Below the pieces are notes generated by a model, which was given only the letters and a program-made list of their open reading frames with translations, was not told the origin of the DNA and made no database searches. Made by a program: the position numbers and the translations under genes. From Halobacteria archaeon HArc-gm2 (GTDB lineage Archaea; Halobacteriota; Halobacteria; Halobacteriales; Haloarculaceae), in NCBI GenBank assembly GCA_025517465.1, contig JAOPKE010000001.1:186001-250000 (forward strand): DNA of 64,000 nt, in the 5' to 3' direction. Shown here piece by piece: positions 23,642 to 34,220 of this stretch. Numbering within the stretch: the first letter of the stretch is position 1; every line of letters starts with the position of its first letter.

Positions 23642-24277
23642 TCAGTGCTGGATGCCGCTGAGCAGGACGTCCTGTCTGTCTTCCTCGTCGGGCAGTTGCT
23701 GGGGGTGGACGGCGATTCCGACGACGACGTCGCCCTCGTGGGTGAACTTGGTCACGTGGACGTAGACGCCGACGTCGTCCCCGCCGACGGTCGTGGTTCC
23801 CGAGAACTTCACGACCTCTCGCTCGGCCCCGAGGATGGGGACCGTCCGATTGCTGTCCCGCGAGACGTCGTCGATCCCGGCGTACCGCTGGGCGACTTCG
23901 GTCACGACGCGGCGTTCAGACCAGTCCGTGGCCGGATTCAGCGCCTGACCGGCCATCTCGATTTGCGGCGTCGTGAACACGATGACGCGGCCGAGTTCCC
24001 GGTCGCCGAACGGACCCAGCGAGAGCGTCCGGTTGTACTGCGTGACGTGGTTGATAACGCGGACGGTCCGTTCCTGCCCGGCGACGGAGACGTTTCTGGA
24101 GATGACCTGCGTGTCCGAGCTCGACAGCTCGTAGCCCGACCCGTCGAGGGCCGTCTCGGAGACGTTCGCCTCTGAGGATTCGAACGTCGGCGTGTTGCCC
24201 AGTACCAGGTCGACGCAGCCGGCCGTCGCGACGAGCAGTGCCAGCAGCGCGATTCCCAGCGTCTTTCGGCGGTTCAT
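23642..24277 (-). CDS. Lipoprotein, DUF6517-like
   Basis: A 211-residue exported protein with a lipoprotein signal: a basic start (MNRRK), a hydrophobic helix and the lipobox LVATAGC, giving a lipid-anchored Cys near residue 21. The mature domain is beta-rich, with VRVINHVTQYNRTLSLGPFG and GVYVHVTKFTHEGDVVVGIA. Haloarchaea have several paralogues of this type, which I recall as DUF6517; the function is unknown. It is transcribed toward corA. Confidence 0.75.
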   Translation of the reverse strand: MNRRKTLGIALLALLVATAGCVDLVLGNTPTFESSEANVSETALDGSGYELSSSDTQVISRNVSVAGQERTVRVINHVTQYNRTLSLGPFGDRELGRVIVFTTPQIEMAGQALNPATDWSERRVVTEVAQRYAGIDDVSRDSNRTVPILGAEREVVKFSGTTTVGGDDVGVYVHVTKFTHEGDVVVGIAVHPQQLPDEEDRQDVLLSGIQH

Positions 24278-24388
24278 ACCCAGTTGCTAGGCGTTACTCA
24301 CCGATAAAGGTCGTCACTGGGGACAGATCCTGACGGAGCGGCGACGTGTCGCCCGAAACGAACGACCTGCGAAGGCCCTGGAGTGGCC

Positions 24389-25876
<1,488 letters not shown>

Positions 25877-26005
25877 TGTGGACGAAAAGTCGGTCGGGGC
25901 GCTTCAAACCGTCGAATGGCGGCGAACGAGTGTGTCGTGTCGGTCCGCTCCAGTGGGGACGGAGAGTCGTCAGGATTATGTCGTGACTGCAGGTTTGCAC
26001 AGTCG

Positions 26006-27187
26006 ATGCCCTCCAGACGAGCTTTCCTCTCCGGCGTGGGAGCAGCCACGACCACCGCGACGGCGGGGTGCCTCGACGGCGCGACGCCGTACTACGCCGG
26101 CCAGGACGACCCCGATACCAGCTGGTGGCCCCAGCCGACCTTCGACCGATACGGGACCTGCTACAACCCGCAGTCGGTCGGCCCGACCGACGGCGTCAGT
26201 GAGCGCTGGAGCGTGGAGATATCCAGCCCGTCGGCGCGACCGGTCGTCGCCGACGGCACCGCGCTCCTCCCGACGGCCGACGGCGTGGTGGCCGTCTCGG
26301 CAGCCACCGGCGAAGAGCAGTGGCGCGAGCGCGGCGATGGTGACGACCCGGTGCTGTGGCCCCGCGACGTCCTCGTGCACGACGGCACCGTCTACGTCGC
26401 CGTTATCGGCGAGCCGGGGCTGTACGCACTGGATCTGGAGACGGGCGAGCGTCGGTGGACCTTCTCCGAACCCGACCACGGCGTCCAGACGCTGCTGATC
26501 GAACCCCGCGACGGGTATCCGATACTGTTCGCCGGCGCCCACGACGCCGTATACGGGATCGACCCGGAGACGGGCGAGCGTCGATGGAGCCGCGAGGTGT
26601 TCGGAGAGGTGATGAGTCTCGTGCTCGGAATTCCCGAACTGCTCGTCGCGACGCAAGGTGGCGAACTGTACGCACTCTCCCGCGACGACGGGAAGGGATA
26701 CTGGCGGCGGAACTTCCACGGGATGTGTACCGCGCTGGGGACGACAACCTGGGGTGGGCCGTACGTGAGCTTTTTCGGAGGCCCCACGTATCGGCTCGAC
26801 GACTACGGGGAAATCGAGTGGCGGGCTGACAGTTACACCAGGGGCTCGTTCGTCCTCACTGGCGATACGATATTCACGGCCGGACACCGGCTCCAGGCCC
26901 GGAAATCGAGCGGCGGTGACGAACGGTGGACCGCTGGTGAGACGACGGACTGCGGTCCGGCGGCAGCGGGCGAAACGGTCTACGCCGCCAGCGACACCGC
27001 GGTGACTGCCTACCGATTCGACGGGGGCACAGGCGTCGGACCACTCCGCACCGGTGCGAAGCGGTGGTCCCACGAGGTTGAAGGTCGGCCGGCAAAAGGG
27101 ATCGCCGTCGCAGACGGTGCGGTGTTCGTCCTGACCGAGGGCGGCAACGAGACATCTTCGATGGCCTACGCGCTGGAGTCGGCGTGA
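26006..27187 (+). CDS. Exported PQQ-like beta-propeller protein
   Basis: A 393-residue exported protein. The twin-arginine type start MPSRRAFLSGVGAATTTATA is followed by a lipobox-like ATAGC, so it is probably Tat-exported and lipid-anchored. The rest is a series of propeller blades with the PQQ/BamB-type repeat ALDLETGERRW and GIDPETGERRW. Such proteins act as scaffolds or quinoprotein-like domains; PQQ-binding residues cannot be confirmed. The TATA-like GGATTATG lies about 30 bases before the chosen ATG, which rejects the much longer open frame upstream. Confidence 0.82.
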   Translation: MPSRRAFLSGVGAATTTATAGCLDGATPYYAGQDDPDTSWWPQPTFDRYGTCYNPQSVGPTDGVSERWSVEISSPSARPVVADGTALLPTADGVVAVSAATGEEQWRERGDGDDPVLWPRDVLVHDGTVYVAVIGEPGLYALDLETGERRWTFSEPDHGVQTLLIEPRDGYPILFAGAHDAVYGIDPETGERRWSREVFGEVMSLVLGIPELLVATQGGELYALSRDDGKGYWRRNFHGMCTALGTTTWGGPYVSFFGGPTYRLDDYGEIEWRADSYTRGSFVLTGDTIFTAGHRLQARKSSGGDERWTAGETTDCGPAAAGETVYAASDTAVTAYRFDGGTGVGPLRTGAKRWSHEVEGRPAKGIAVADGAVFVLTEGGNETSSMAYALESA

Positions 27188-27193
27188 CGCAAT

Positions 27194-27676
27194 TCAGGCG
27201 TCGACGGCTGCCTCGACCGCCCTGATCGCGTCGGCGCCCACCCGTCGTTCGACGACGACCACCAGCGCGTCCTCGGTGACGCCTGCCGCCTCCACCTCGA
27301 TGCCGGCGGTTTCGAGCCGCCCGAGCACGCGCTGCAGGACGCCCGCGTCGACCGATCCCGAGCCGACGATGGCCGTCGACCCGCCGCCCTCTGCCGCGAA
27401 GTCGACGTCCCCGACGGCGAGCAACGGCTCGGCACCGGCAGCGGGGCCAATTCCGCTCTGCATCGACACCCGGACGTCCCCGCCGGCCGGTTCGAACTCG
27501 TCGAGTTCGTCGCCGAAGCGACGCAGCGCGGTCGCGATGGCGTCGCGTTCCCCCTCTACCGGGAGGTACCGGGCCGCCGCGCTGTAGTTGAGGACGCCCG
27601 CGCGAAGCGCGTCGTAGAGGAACGGCTCGTCGCGGACCGCGTCCCGGGTCCGCTGGGCGAGTGATTTCGATCGCAT
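27194..27676 (-). CDS. Small haloarchaeal protein with ACT-like C-terminus
   Basis: A 160-residue protein beginning MRSKSLAQRTRDAVRDEPFL and continuing with AGVLNYSAAARYL. The N-terminal part resembles a small helical DNA-binding or dimerisation segment. The C-terminal 80 residues suggest an ACT-like fold (VLGRLETAGIEVEAAGVTED, then LVVVVERRVGADAIRAVEAA). I recall relatives as DUF7523, function unknown. The ATG at 27676 is chosen over the in-frame one at 27685 because ACTTTTGG lies about 27 bases before it. It converges with the propeller gene, six bases between stops. Confidence 0.72.
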   Translation of the reverse strand: MRSKSLAQRTRDAVRDEPFLYDALRAGVLNYSAAARYLPVEGERDAIATALRRFGDELDEFEPAGGDVRVSMQSGIGPAAGAEPLLAVGDVDFAAEGGGSTAIVGSGSVDAGVLQRVLGRLETAGIEVEAAGVTEDALVVVVERRVGADAIRAVEAAVDA

Positions 27677-27770
27677 GTCCCTCATCGAGTGGTGTATCCC
27701 CAAAAGTGGCGCGGGTTTGGAGGTGGGTGGTTGCCTTGCGTATCGAAACAGCAGGAGATGAGGCCGGTAA

Positions 27771-27942
27771 CAACCAGAAAGCCCCGGCCCGCTCCGGTCC
27801 CGCGTCTCGTTGCGCGCCTCGTCACTCGCTACGCTCGTTCCTTCGGTGCTAACATCGTCGGGGTTCCCGGAGCGGGCCGCCCCTTTCATTCCCACCCATT
27901 TCTCCTGACGAGACAGCCGAACAGGTCGGGGCTTTCTGGTTG
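27771..27942. repeat. Palindromic repeat element C (GAAAGCCC family)
   Basis: A 172-bp element with perfect 16-bp inverted ends CAACCAGAAAGCCCCG / CGGGGCTTTCTGGTTG. It contains GTGCTAACATCGTCGGGG and CGCCCCTTTCATTCCCACCC, as in element B. It fills most of the 351 bases between the ACT-like gene and cbiX. Read on the minus strand it has a short open frame starting ATGAAAGGGGCGG, which is not kept in element A, so I treat it as non-coding. Confidence 0.8.
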
Positions 27943-28027
27943 CTCGTGCGGTTCTTGTTTCACACGAACACAGCTTCTCGTACCCAACCAGTCCAGCGAA
28001 GCCCCTAAGTCCCGTCTCACGAAAGAT

Positions 28028-28912
28028 ATGCCTAGCATGCAAGCGCTGGTCATCGCGGCCCACGGGTCGCACCTCAACGCCGGGTCCTCGCAGCCGACGT
28101 TCGACCACGCGGACACCATCCGGGCGGTGGGCGCGTTCGACGAGGTTCGCGAGTCCTTCTGGAAGGAGGAGCCCTCCTTCCGGGAGGTGCTCAGGACCGT
28201 CGACGCGGACGAGGTGTACGTCGTCCCGCTGTTCATCTCGGAGGGGTACTTCACCGAGCAGGTCATCCCGCGGGAGCTCCGCCTCGACGGCTGGGACCCC
28301 GAGGACTGGGACTCCGACGGGACGAGCGCGACCCACACCACGCTGACCGCCAGCGACACGGACCAGACCGTCCACTACTGTGGACCGGTCGGGACGCACG
28401 ACTCCATGAGCGACGTCATCGTCCAGCGGGCGGAGTCGGTGACCGGCGACACCGACGTGGGCGACGGGTTCGGCCTCGCCGTCGTCGGCCACGGCACCGA
28501 ACGCAACGAGAACAGCGCGAAGGCCATCGAGTACCACGCCGACCGCATTCGCGAGTCGGGGCGCTTCGACGAGGTCCAGGCGCTGTTCATGGACGAGGAC
28601 CCGGAGGTCGACGACGTCACCGACTTCTTCGAAAGCGACGATATCGTCGTCGTCCCGCTGTTCGTCGCCGACGGCTTCCACACGCAGGAGGACATCCCGG
28701 AGGACATGGGGCTGACCGACGACTACCGGACGGGCTGGGAGACGCCGGCCGAAGTCGACGGCCACCGCATCTGGTACTCCGGCGCGGTCGGGACGGAGCC
28801 ACTGATGGCCGACGTGGTACTTGAGCGGGCGGCCGACGCGGGCGCCGACGTCGACGCCGCGATAGACGAAGTGCGGTCGACGACCGGCGGATCGCCGGCC
28901 TCGGGGGACTGA
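28028..28912 (+). CDS. cbiX: CbiX-type sirohydrochlorin cobaltochelatase family protein
   Basis: A 294-residue protein of the class II chelatase fold. The first domain begins QALVIAAHGSHLNAGSSQPT with the metal-binding His. A second, homologous domain begins LAVVVGHGTERNENSAKAIE (written here with the family HGT signature; the sequence reads AVVGHGTERN). Both carry VVPLF strands. It would insert Co2+ into sirohydrochlorin in cobalamin synthesis, or a related metal. Compared with single-domain archaeal CbiXS it is a fused duplication. The next gene, a DR2241-like iron-sulfur protein, starts two bases after its stop, which supports a cobalamin or tetrapyrrole role. Confidence 0.85.
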   Translation: MPSMQALVIAAHGSHLNAGSSQPTFDHADTIRAVGAFDEVRESFWKEEPSFREVLRTVDADEVYVVPLFISEGYFTEQVIPRELRLDGWDPEDWDSDGTSATHTTLTASDTDQTVHYCGPVGTHDSMSDVIVQRAESVTGDTDVGDGFGLAVVGHGTERNENSAKAIEYHADRIRESGRFDEVQALFMDEDPEVDDVTDFFESDDIVVVPLFVADGFHTQEDIPEDMGLTDDYRTGWETPAEVDGHRIWYSGAVGTEPLMADVVLERAADAGADVDAAIDEVRSTTGGSPASGD

Positions 28913-28914
28913 CG

Positions 28915-30060
28915 ATGCGGGACGACCAGGTCGCGGCCGCCGAGGACGCGGCCATCGACGGCATCGACTTCGACGGACTCCGGCTCTCGCCGGCCGGCGC
29001 GGAGTACCACCTCCTGATCGGTGACGGTGAGCCCCGCTCCGTCGCGAACGACGAACTCGGGGCGGCGCTGTCGGCCCACGCCGACTACGTCACGAACTGG
29101 TACTACTGGCACGCCGTCGCCCCGCAGAAAGCTGACCGCTGGGCGTTTCTCCGGTGGGTCGAGCACGCCGGGGACCTCGACGTCGAGCGGCGCTACGCCG
29201 CGATGGGCGACGGCAAGTTCGCCCGGAACTGGGGACAGCTCAGGATAACGGTCACCATCGACGCGGACGGCGAACGCCGGTACGGACTCGGCCACGTGGA
29301 CGACGCCGACGAGCCCGAGACGGCCCTCGATTCCTACGACGACCCGCTCGACGCGCGGACGCTGACCAAGTACGACGACGACGGCCATTTCCGGCCGCTC
29401 AAGACCGCGCCGACGCTCCAGACCGGCTGGCAGTTCACGGATCTTTCCGGCGCCGACCTCGTGACTGCGGTCGACTTCTTCTACCCGGCGACGGTCACCA
29501 ACTGGCATCGGGAGCGAGGGACGAAACGGAGTGACGCCCCGGCCGGGCGAGCGGGAGCGGAGCGACACGCGAGCCAGGAGGGCGAACTCGACGTCTCCCA
29601 CTGGCGCGAGACGATGGCCCGCCAGACCGGCATCTACGGGCTCATCGAGACCTGGGACCGCGGTGAGGGCCACGAACACGTCGAGTGGGTCGCGGAGGCC
29701 TGCTGTGACGACTCCCAGTGTCTCAAGCGGCGGGAGTGGCAGTACGACGAGGAGACCGAACTCGACGCGCCCGGCGGCGAGGGTGAGTTCCCGTGTCGCG
29801 AGCCGTGTTCGCTCGTCGTCGCCGCCGCGCGCAAGTGGACGAAGCTCGAATCCGAGGAGTCACGGACCTACGAGTTCGATCTGACGCCCAGCGAGAAGGA
29901 ACAGATCGAGGCTATCATCGACGCCGTCGCCGACGGCACGGCCGACGAGATCAGGGACGCGGACGTCTACGACGGCGCCAATCGCTACCGGGCCCGGTTC
30001 CTCCGCGCGAAGCTGTTCGACGAGGACGGCAACCTGAGCGGCGTGGAGACGGGCGAGTAG
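28915..30060 (+). CDS. DR2241-like cysteine-cluster protein coupled to cbiX
   Basis: A 381-residue soluble protein. The C-terminal third has a cysteine cluster, ACCDDSQCLKRREW then CREPCS, suited to an iron-sulfur centre. This pattern matches proteins named after Deinococcus DR2241, found beside CbiX chelatases in haloarchaea. The exact reaction is unknown. Its start is two bases past the cbiX stop, so the two are surely co-transcribed. Around residues 201-222 lies a low-complexity insert (ERGTKRSDAPAGRAGAERHA) whose DNA looks like a haloarchaeal intergenic palindrome read in frame. The 3' end abuts the stop of an opposite-strand membrane-protein gene. Confidence 0.8.
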   Translation: MRDDQVAAAEDAAIDGIDFDGLRLSPAGAEYHLLIGDGEPRSVANDELGAALSAHADYVTNWYYWHAVAPQKADRWAFLRWVEHAGDLDVERRYAAMGDGKFARNWGQLRITVTIDADGERRYGLGHVDDADEPETALDSYDDPLDARTLTKYDDDGHFRPLKTAPTLQTGWQFTDLSGADLVTAVDFFYPATVTNWHRERGTKRSDAPAGRAGAERHASQEGELDVSHWRETMARQTGIYGLIETWDRGEGHEHVEWVAEACCDDSQCLKRREWQYDEETELDAPGGEGEFPCREPCSLVVAAARKWTKLESEESRTYEFDLTPSEKEQIEAIIDAVADGTADEIRDADVYDGANRYRARFLRAKLFDEDGNLSGVETGE

Positions 30061-30621
30061 TCACTCCGAGAACGCCAGGAAGAGACCGACGAGTACCGCG
30101 AAGAAGACGACGGCCGAGCCGAACTGGACGATCGGTGACTGGACGACGACCACTACCGCGGCGGCGAGTAACAGCGCGACGCCGGCCAGCAGGAACACCG
30201 GTGACCCGATACGGTCGGCCAGGGAGGGACCGCTGCTCGACTCGGGTTCCTTCGGCTGCGGCTTCGAGAGGGATTCGTCGACCTGGACCGGCTGTTCGGA
30301 TTCAGCAGGCTCCACGAGGTCGACGTCGACGTAGCGCGTCTCGGCGCCGTAGCTCGTGACGACCTTGAGCTTGCCGTGGCCCGTCGCGCCGCGGTCGACG
30401 GTGACCCGGACGGGGCGTTCCGACTCGGCCTGGACGTAGTGGTTGTTCGCGTCGAGGGTCGCCAGGCGTGAGAGCGGGTCGTCGAGGTGGAGGTGGACGT
30501 GGACCGCTTCGCCGTGGTTGACCAGCAGGACGTCGAAGGACCCGTCGGTCTCGATTCCGGTCGGCACGTCCAGCGAGTGGAGGGACTCGCGGTTGAGGTG
30601 GACGGGCAGCGTGTCTGGCAC
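30061..30621 (-). CDS. Membrane-anchored protein, DUF7524-like
   Basis: A 186-residue protein. A beta-rich N-terminal domain of about 105 residues (HLDDPLSRLATLDANNHYV, VRVTVDRGATGHGKLKVV) is followed by a short acidic linker and two C-terminal membrane helices. The N-terminal part looks immunoglobulin-like and lacks a signal peptide. I believe relatives are called DUF7524. It starts with GTG: the T-rich CCTTTTTCT lies about 28-35 bases before it, as for leaderless genes here. It is convergent with and directly adjacent to the DR2241-like gene. Confidence 0.7.
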   Translation of the reverse strand: MPDTLPVHLNRESLHSLDVPTGIETDGSFDVLLVNHGEAVHVHLHLDDPLSRLATLDANNHYVQAESERPVRVTVDRGATGHGKLKVVTSYGAETRYVDVDLVEPAESEQPVQVDESLSKPQPKEPESSSGPSLADRIGSPVFLLAGVALLLAAAVVVVVQSPIVQFGSAVVFFAVLVGLFLAFSE

Positions 30622-30809
30622 GATACCGTACCTCCGGCGGGACGGTAGAAAAAGGTTGATACTGCCCGAGAACCGGCGAACGATACCATCAGCGGGTGAC
30701 GAACCAGTAGCGCTCCGTCCGGCGTTGTCATAGTGTCGGTCGTACCCTGTACCGACGTTCGACGCGACCGGTGCCGTCTACCGCAGGGAAGAAGTTACGA
30801 CCGACAGTA

Positions 30810-31004
30810 TCAGGCGGGGATGTCGTCGCGCATATCCGGCGGCAGGAGGTTCGGGATGCCCTCCTCGATCGGATAGCTCTCGCCGCACTCGGTGCAGGTG
30901 AGCGTGCCGTCGATGACGTCGTCGCCGTCACGCTCGTCGACGGTCAGTTCGAGTTCCTGCTTGTCGAGGGGACAGCAGATGATGTCCATCAGGTCCTCTT
31001 TCAT
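30810..31004 (-). CDS. trm112: Trm112-family methyltransferase activator
   Basis: A 64-residue zinc-ribbon protein starting MKEDLMDIICCPLDKQELEL and containing TCTECGESYPIEEGIPNLLP. Cysteine pairs C-C and C-x-x-C bind zinc. In archaea and eukaryotes Trm112 is the obligate partner that stabilises several tRNA, rRNA and release-factor methyltransferases. The ATG at 31004 with TTCTTTTC about 30 bases upstream fixes the start. It is monocistronic and divergent from the histidine kinase gene. Confidence 0.9.
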   Translation of the reverse strand: MKEDLMDIICCPLDKQELELTVDERDGDDVIDGTLTCTECGESYPIEEGIPNLLPPDMRDDIPA

Positions 31005-31156
31005 ACCACGGTATCCGGACTGACCCGTGAAAAGAATGCCGGGTGTCGAGAGCGTCGTCTTCTCGGCTCGGCAACTGATACCGCGCGAGCATCCCGTACT
31101 CTCACGCGCGATACTAGAGGCGGTATTCTTACAATTCCACCCCAGGTAGTACCGGT

Positions 31157-32581
31157 GTGGAACTGGCCAGGGATTCGTTCTCAGCGGCACTCGCGGAAAC
31201 ACCGGCTGTGAGACGAGGTTTACCGTTGCAGAATGTACACGAAGCGACGTCGGTCGTGGGAGGGGCGAACTCGGCTGCACTGGCAGCTACCGTCTTCTCT
31301 CTCGCAACCGTCGGTGTGCTTCTGTACGCCACGACCCGGAGCCTCGACGACGTCGGTCGCCAGCAGTATCCCATCCTGGCGAAGTGGACGGTCGGTGGGT
31401 TCCTGGGAGCAGTCGTGGTCGGGGCCCTGGTGCTCGGGTTTCAGCCGGTAACCGACCGCGTCGAACTCGCTGTCGGGGTCTTCCAGCTCGCGCTCTGGGG
31501 CACGGTCGGTGGAGCCCTCGCGGGCGTGCGTATCGCGCAGGGGGAAGCCGCTCGGGCCACCAGCGAGCGCGAGCGGGACCGCTGGCGCTCGCTCTTCAGG
31601 AACGTCCCGGCGGCGATCGCCGACCTCACCGTCGAGAATGGCACGCTCGTCATCGTCGCCGCCAACGACGCCTTCCGGGACTGGTTTCCCGTCGTCGAAG
31701 ACGACGAGAGACCGGAGTTCAGGTCGGTCGTGGCCGTCGATACCGACGACGTCGACCTGATCTCAGCCGTGGAAAACGAGCGTACCGTCGTGGTCAATTT
31801 CTCCCTGTCGACTGCCGACGGGCGGCGATACTACCGACTTCGCCTCTCTCCCTACAGCTACGGGAACGTCGAGCAGCGCGCGCACGTCATGCTCACCGAC
31901 GGTACCGAACTCAAAGAGCTGGAAAAGGAGCTCCAGCGGACCGTCGCAGAGCTTTCGAACAAGAACGACAGACTCGAACGGTTCGCGAGCGTCGTGAGTC
32001 ACGACCTGCGCAACCCACTGAACGTCGCGGCCGGGCACCTCGAACTCGTGGACGCACCCGACGAGGCGGAGCGACTCCAGAAAGTCGCCAACGCGCTCGA
32101 CCGAATCGACGACCTCGTCAACGACCTGCTCGACCTCGCCCGGGAGGGCCGCACCATCGACGACCCCGGCCCGCTGGACCTCCGTGAAGTCGTCCATGCC
32201 TGCTGGGAAACCGTCGATACGGGACAGATGGACCTGGTTCTGGACCTCGACGCCACCGTGCTCGCGGACGAAGACCGACTCATGCAGTTGTTCGAGAACC
32301 TCTTCCGGAACGCCCGCGAGCACGCGGGCGACGACGTCACAGTCACGGTGGGCGAACTCGACGACGCGAACGGCTTTTTCGTCGCTGACGACGGGCCGGG
32401 GATTCCCGAGGACGAGCGCGACGACGTCTTCGAACCCGGAACGACGTCGACGTCGGACGGAACCGGCCTGGGATTGAACATCGTCCGCGATATAGCGCGA
32501 GGCCACGGCTGGACGGTCGAACTGACCGAGTCCGCAGACCACGGCGCCAGATTCGAGTTCGCCGGTGTCGACCGGCGGTAA
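31157..32581 (+). CDS. Membrane histidine kinase
   Basis: A 474-residue sensor kinase. Three membrane helices lie between about residues 38 and 125, followed by a PAS-like segment (LFRNVPAAIADLTVENGTLV) and a short coiled coil. A HisKA dimerisation domain carries the phosphoacceptor in VVSHDLRNPL near residue 280. The HATPase domain shows ENLFRNAREH, DDGPGIP and GTGLGLNIV. No response regulator is adjacent, which is common in haloarchaea. The GTG start is supported by the TATA-like ATTCTTACAATT about 25 bases upstream. Confidence 0.9.
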   Translation: MELARDSFSAALAETPAVRRGLPLQNVHEATSVVGGANSAALAATVFSLATVGVLLYATTRSLDDVGRQQYPILAKWTVGGFLGAVVVGALVLGFQPVTDRVELAVGVFQLALWGTVGGALAGVRIAQGEAARATSERERDRWRSLFRNVPAAIADLTVENGTLVIVAANDAFRDWFPVVEDDERPEFRSVVAVDTDDVDLISAVENERTVVVNFSLSTADGRRYYRLRLSPYSYGNVEQRAHVMLTDGTELKELEKELQRTVAELSNKNDRLERFASVVSHDLRNPLNVAAGHLELVDAPDEAERLQKVANALDRIDDLVNDLLDLAREGRTIDDPGPLDLREVVHACWETVDTGQMDLVLDLDATVLADEDRLMQLFENLFRNAREHAGDDVTVTVGELDDANGFFVADDGPGIPEDERDDVFEPGTTSTSDGTGLGLNIVRDIARGHGWTVELTESADHGARFEFAGVDRR

Positions 32582-32684
32582 CCGGACGGGACGTCCCCCT
32601 TCGTCGAGTCGAAGTGACGACTGACAGCGGTCGGTGGCGGCGAGAATCCGAAAACCCGACGGGACGGTGACCCGCCCACGAACC

Positions 32685-34046
32685 TCAGAACGGTCGTTCG
32701 CGAACGATCGTCTCGGACCGGCCCGGGCCCAGACCGATCGCGTATATCGGTGCGCCGACCTCGTCCTCGATGTATTCGAGGTAGGTCCGCGCGTTCTCTG
32801 GGAGCGCCTCGTAGCCCTCCTCGGCGACGGCGGCCCAGTCGGCCGCTTCCCAGCCGTCGAACGACCGGAAGTTCGGTTCGCAGGCGGCCCACTGTTCTGT
32901 CGTCGCGGGCATCGTCTCTCGCTCTTCGCCGTCGAGGGTGTACGTGTGGCCGACCTTCAGTTCGTCGAGGCCGGCGAGGGTGTCGACGTGGTTCACGGCG
33001 AGGCCGGTGAACCCGCTGACGCGGGCAGCGTGGCGGAGCATCGGCATGTCCAGCCAGCCGACCCGCCGCGGGCGGCCGGTGACGGTGCCGTACTCGTCGC
33101 CCTCTTCGCGGATGTGCTCGGCCAGTTCCTCGTTGCGGCCCTCCGTGGACTCGTCGTAGCCGGGCGTGTCGCCGACGACGCCGCCGAGTTCGGTGGGGAG
33201 CGGGCCGCTCCCGACGCGGGTGAGGTAGGCCTTCACGATGCCGATGACGTCGCCGTCGCCGACGACGGTCGGACCGAGGCCGGTGCCGGTGCAGGCGCCG
33301 CCGGCCGTCGGATTGGACGAGGTGACGTACGGGTAGTTCCCGTGGTCGATGTCGATGATGGTGCCCTGGGCGCCCTCGAACATGACGTTCCGGCCGTCGT
33401 CGATCTGTCGGGCGAGGAAGTCGCCGGCGTCGACGAGCATCCCCTCCCGCTGGAGACGCTCGCCGAACTCGCTGAACTCCTCGAACAGCGCGTCGACGTC
33501 GAACTCCTCGCCGACGTCGACGCCGTACACTTCCTCGGCCAGCGCCCGCTTCTGCGGGACGACGTACTCCAGGCGGTCCCGGAGGACGTCGGGGTCAGTC
33601 AGGTCGCCGATGCGGACGCCGCGCCGTCCCGCCTTGTCCTCGTAGGTCGGCCCGATGCCGCGGCCGGTGGTGCCGACTTCCTGGTCCGTCTCGCTCTTGA
33701 CGTCCTCCTCGATGCCGTCGAGGACGCGGTGGAACGGGAGGATCGTGTGTGCGCGCTCGGCGACCCGCACGTCGGGTTCGAGTCCGCGCTCGCGGAGGGC
33801 GTCTATCTCGTCGAACAGCGTCCGCGGGTTGACGACGCAGCCGTTACCGAGTACGCCGACCTTGCCGCGTACGGCTCCGCTCGGAACGAGCGAGAGTTTG
33901 TACTCCTCGCCGTCGTCGACGACGGTGTGGCCGGCGTTGTCGCCGCCCTGGTAGCGAGCGACGACGTCCGCGTCGTCGCCGTACAGGTCGACGATGCCGC
34001 CCTTCCCCTCGTCGCCGAGCTGCGAGCCGACGATGGTTACGGTCAT
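32685..34046 (-). CDS. purA: Adenylosuccinate synthetase
   Basis: A 453-residue GTP-dependent enzyme that joins aspartate to IMP in AMP synthesis. The P-loop reads GSQLGDEGKGGIVD, then YQGGDNAGHTVV with the catalytic His, TTGRGIGPTYEDKAGR, and the guanine-recognition region near the C-terminus. The usual Trp of the QWGDEGKGK motif is Leu here, and the Lys after the last Gly is also replaced. Otherwise length and motifs are normal. It starts with ATG. Confidence 0.95.
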   Translation of the reverse strand: MTVTIVGSQLGDEGKGGIVDLYGDDADVVARYQGGDNAGHTVVDDGEEYKLSLVPSGAVRGKVGVLGNGCVVNPRTLFDEIDALRERGLEPDVRVAERAHTILPFHRVLDGIEEDVKSETDQEVGTTGRGIGPTYEDKAGRRGVRIGDLTDPDVLRDRLEYVVPQKRALAEEVYGVDVGEEFDVDALFEEFSEFGERLQREGMLVDAGDFLARQIDDGRNVMFEGAQGTIIDIDHGNYPYVTSSNPTAGGACTGTGLGPTVVGDGDVIGIVKAYLTRVGSGPLPTELGGVVGDTPGYDESTEGRNEELAEHIREEGDEYGTVTGRPRRVGWLDMPMLRHAARVSGFTGLAVNHVDTLAGLDELKVGHTYTLDGEERETMPATTEQWAACEPNFRSFDGWEAADWAAVAEEGYEALPENARTYLEYIEDEVGAPIYAIGLGPGRSETIVRERPF

Positions 34047-34220
34047 CAGTCGGGACTTTCGGGGGCCGTGGTAAACAGATTACGGTCCGAAACGCCCCGT
34101 CGGGGTCGCCCGCCTCCGGACCACGATAGCTTTATACACACCTTACTCGAAAATTAGACCAGCGAAGGACCCGGTCGGACAGCAACTTTTAAATCCTGCA
34201 AACACAAGTTAACAATTGCC

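Noticed and set aside
27677..28765. Long minus-strand frame upstream of the ACT-like gene
   Set aside because: It runs through repeat element C and antisense to cbiX; the part with family-like sequence starts at 27676, where the promoter also fits.
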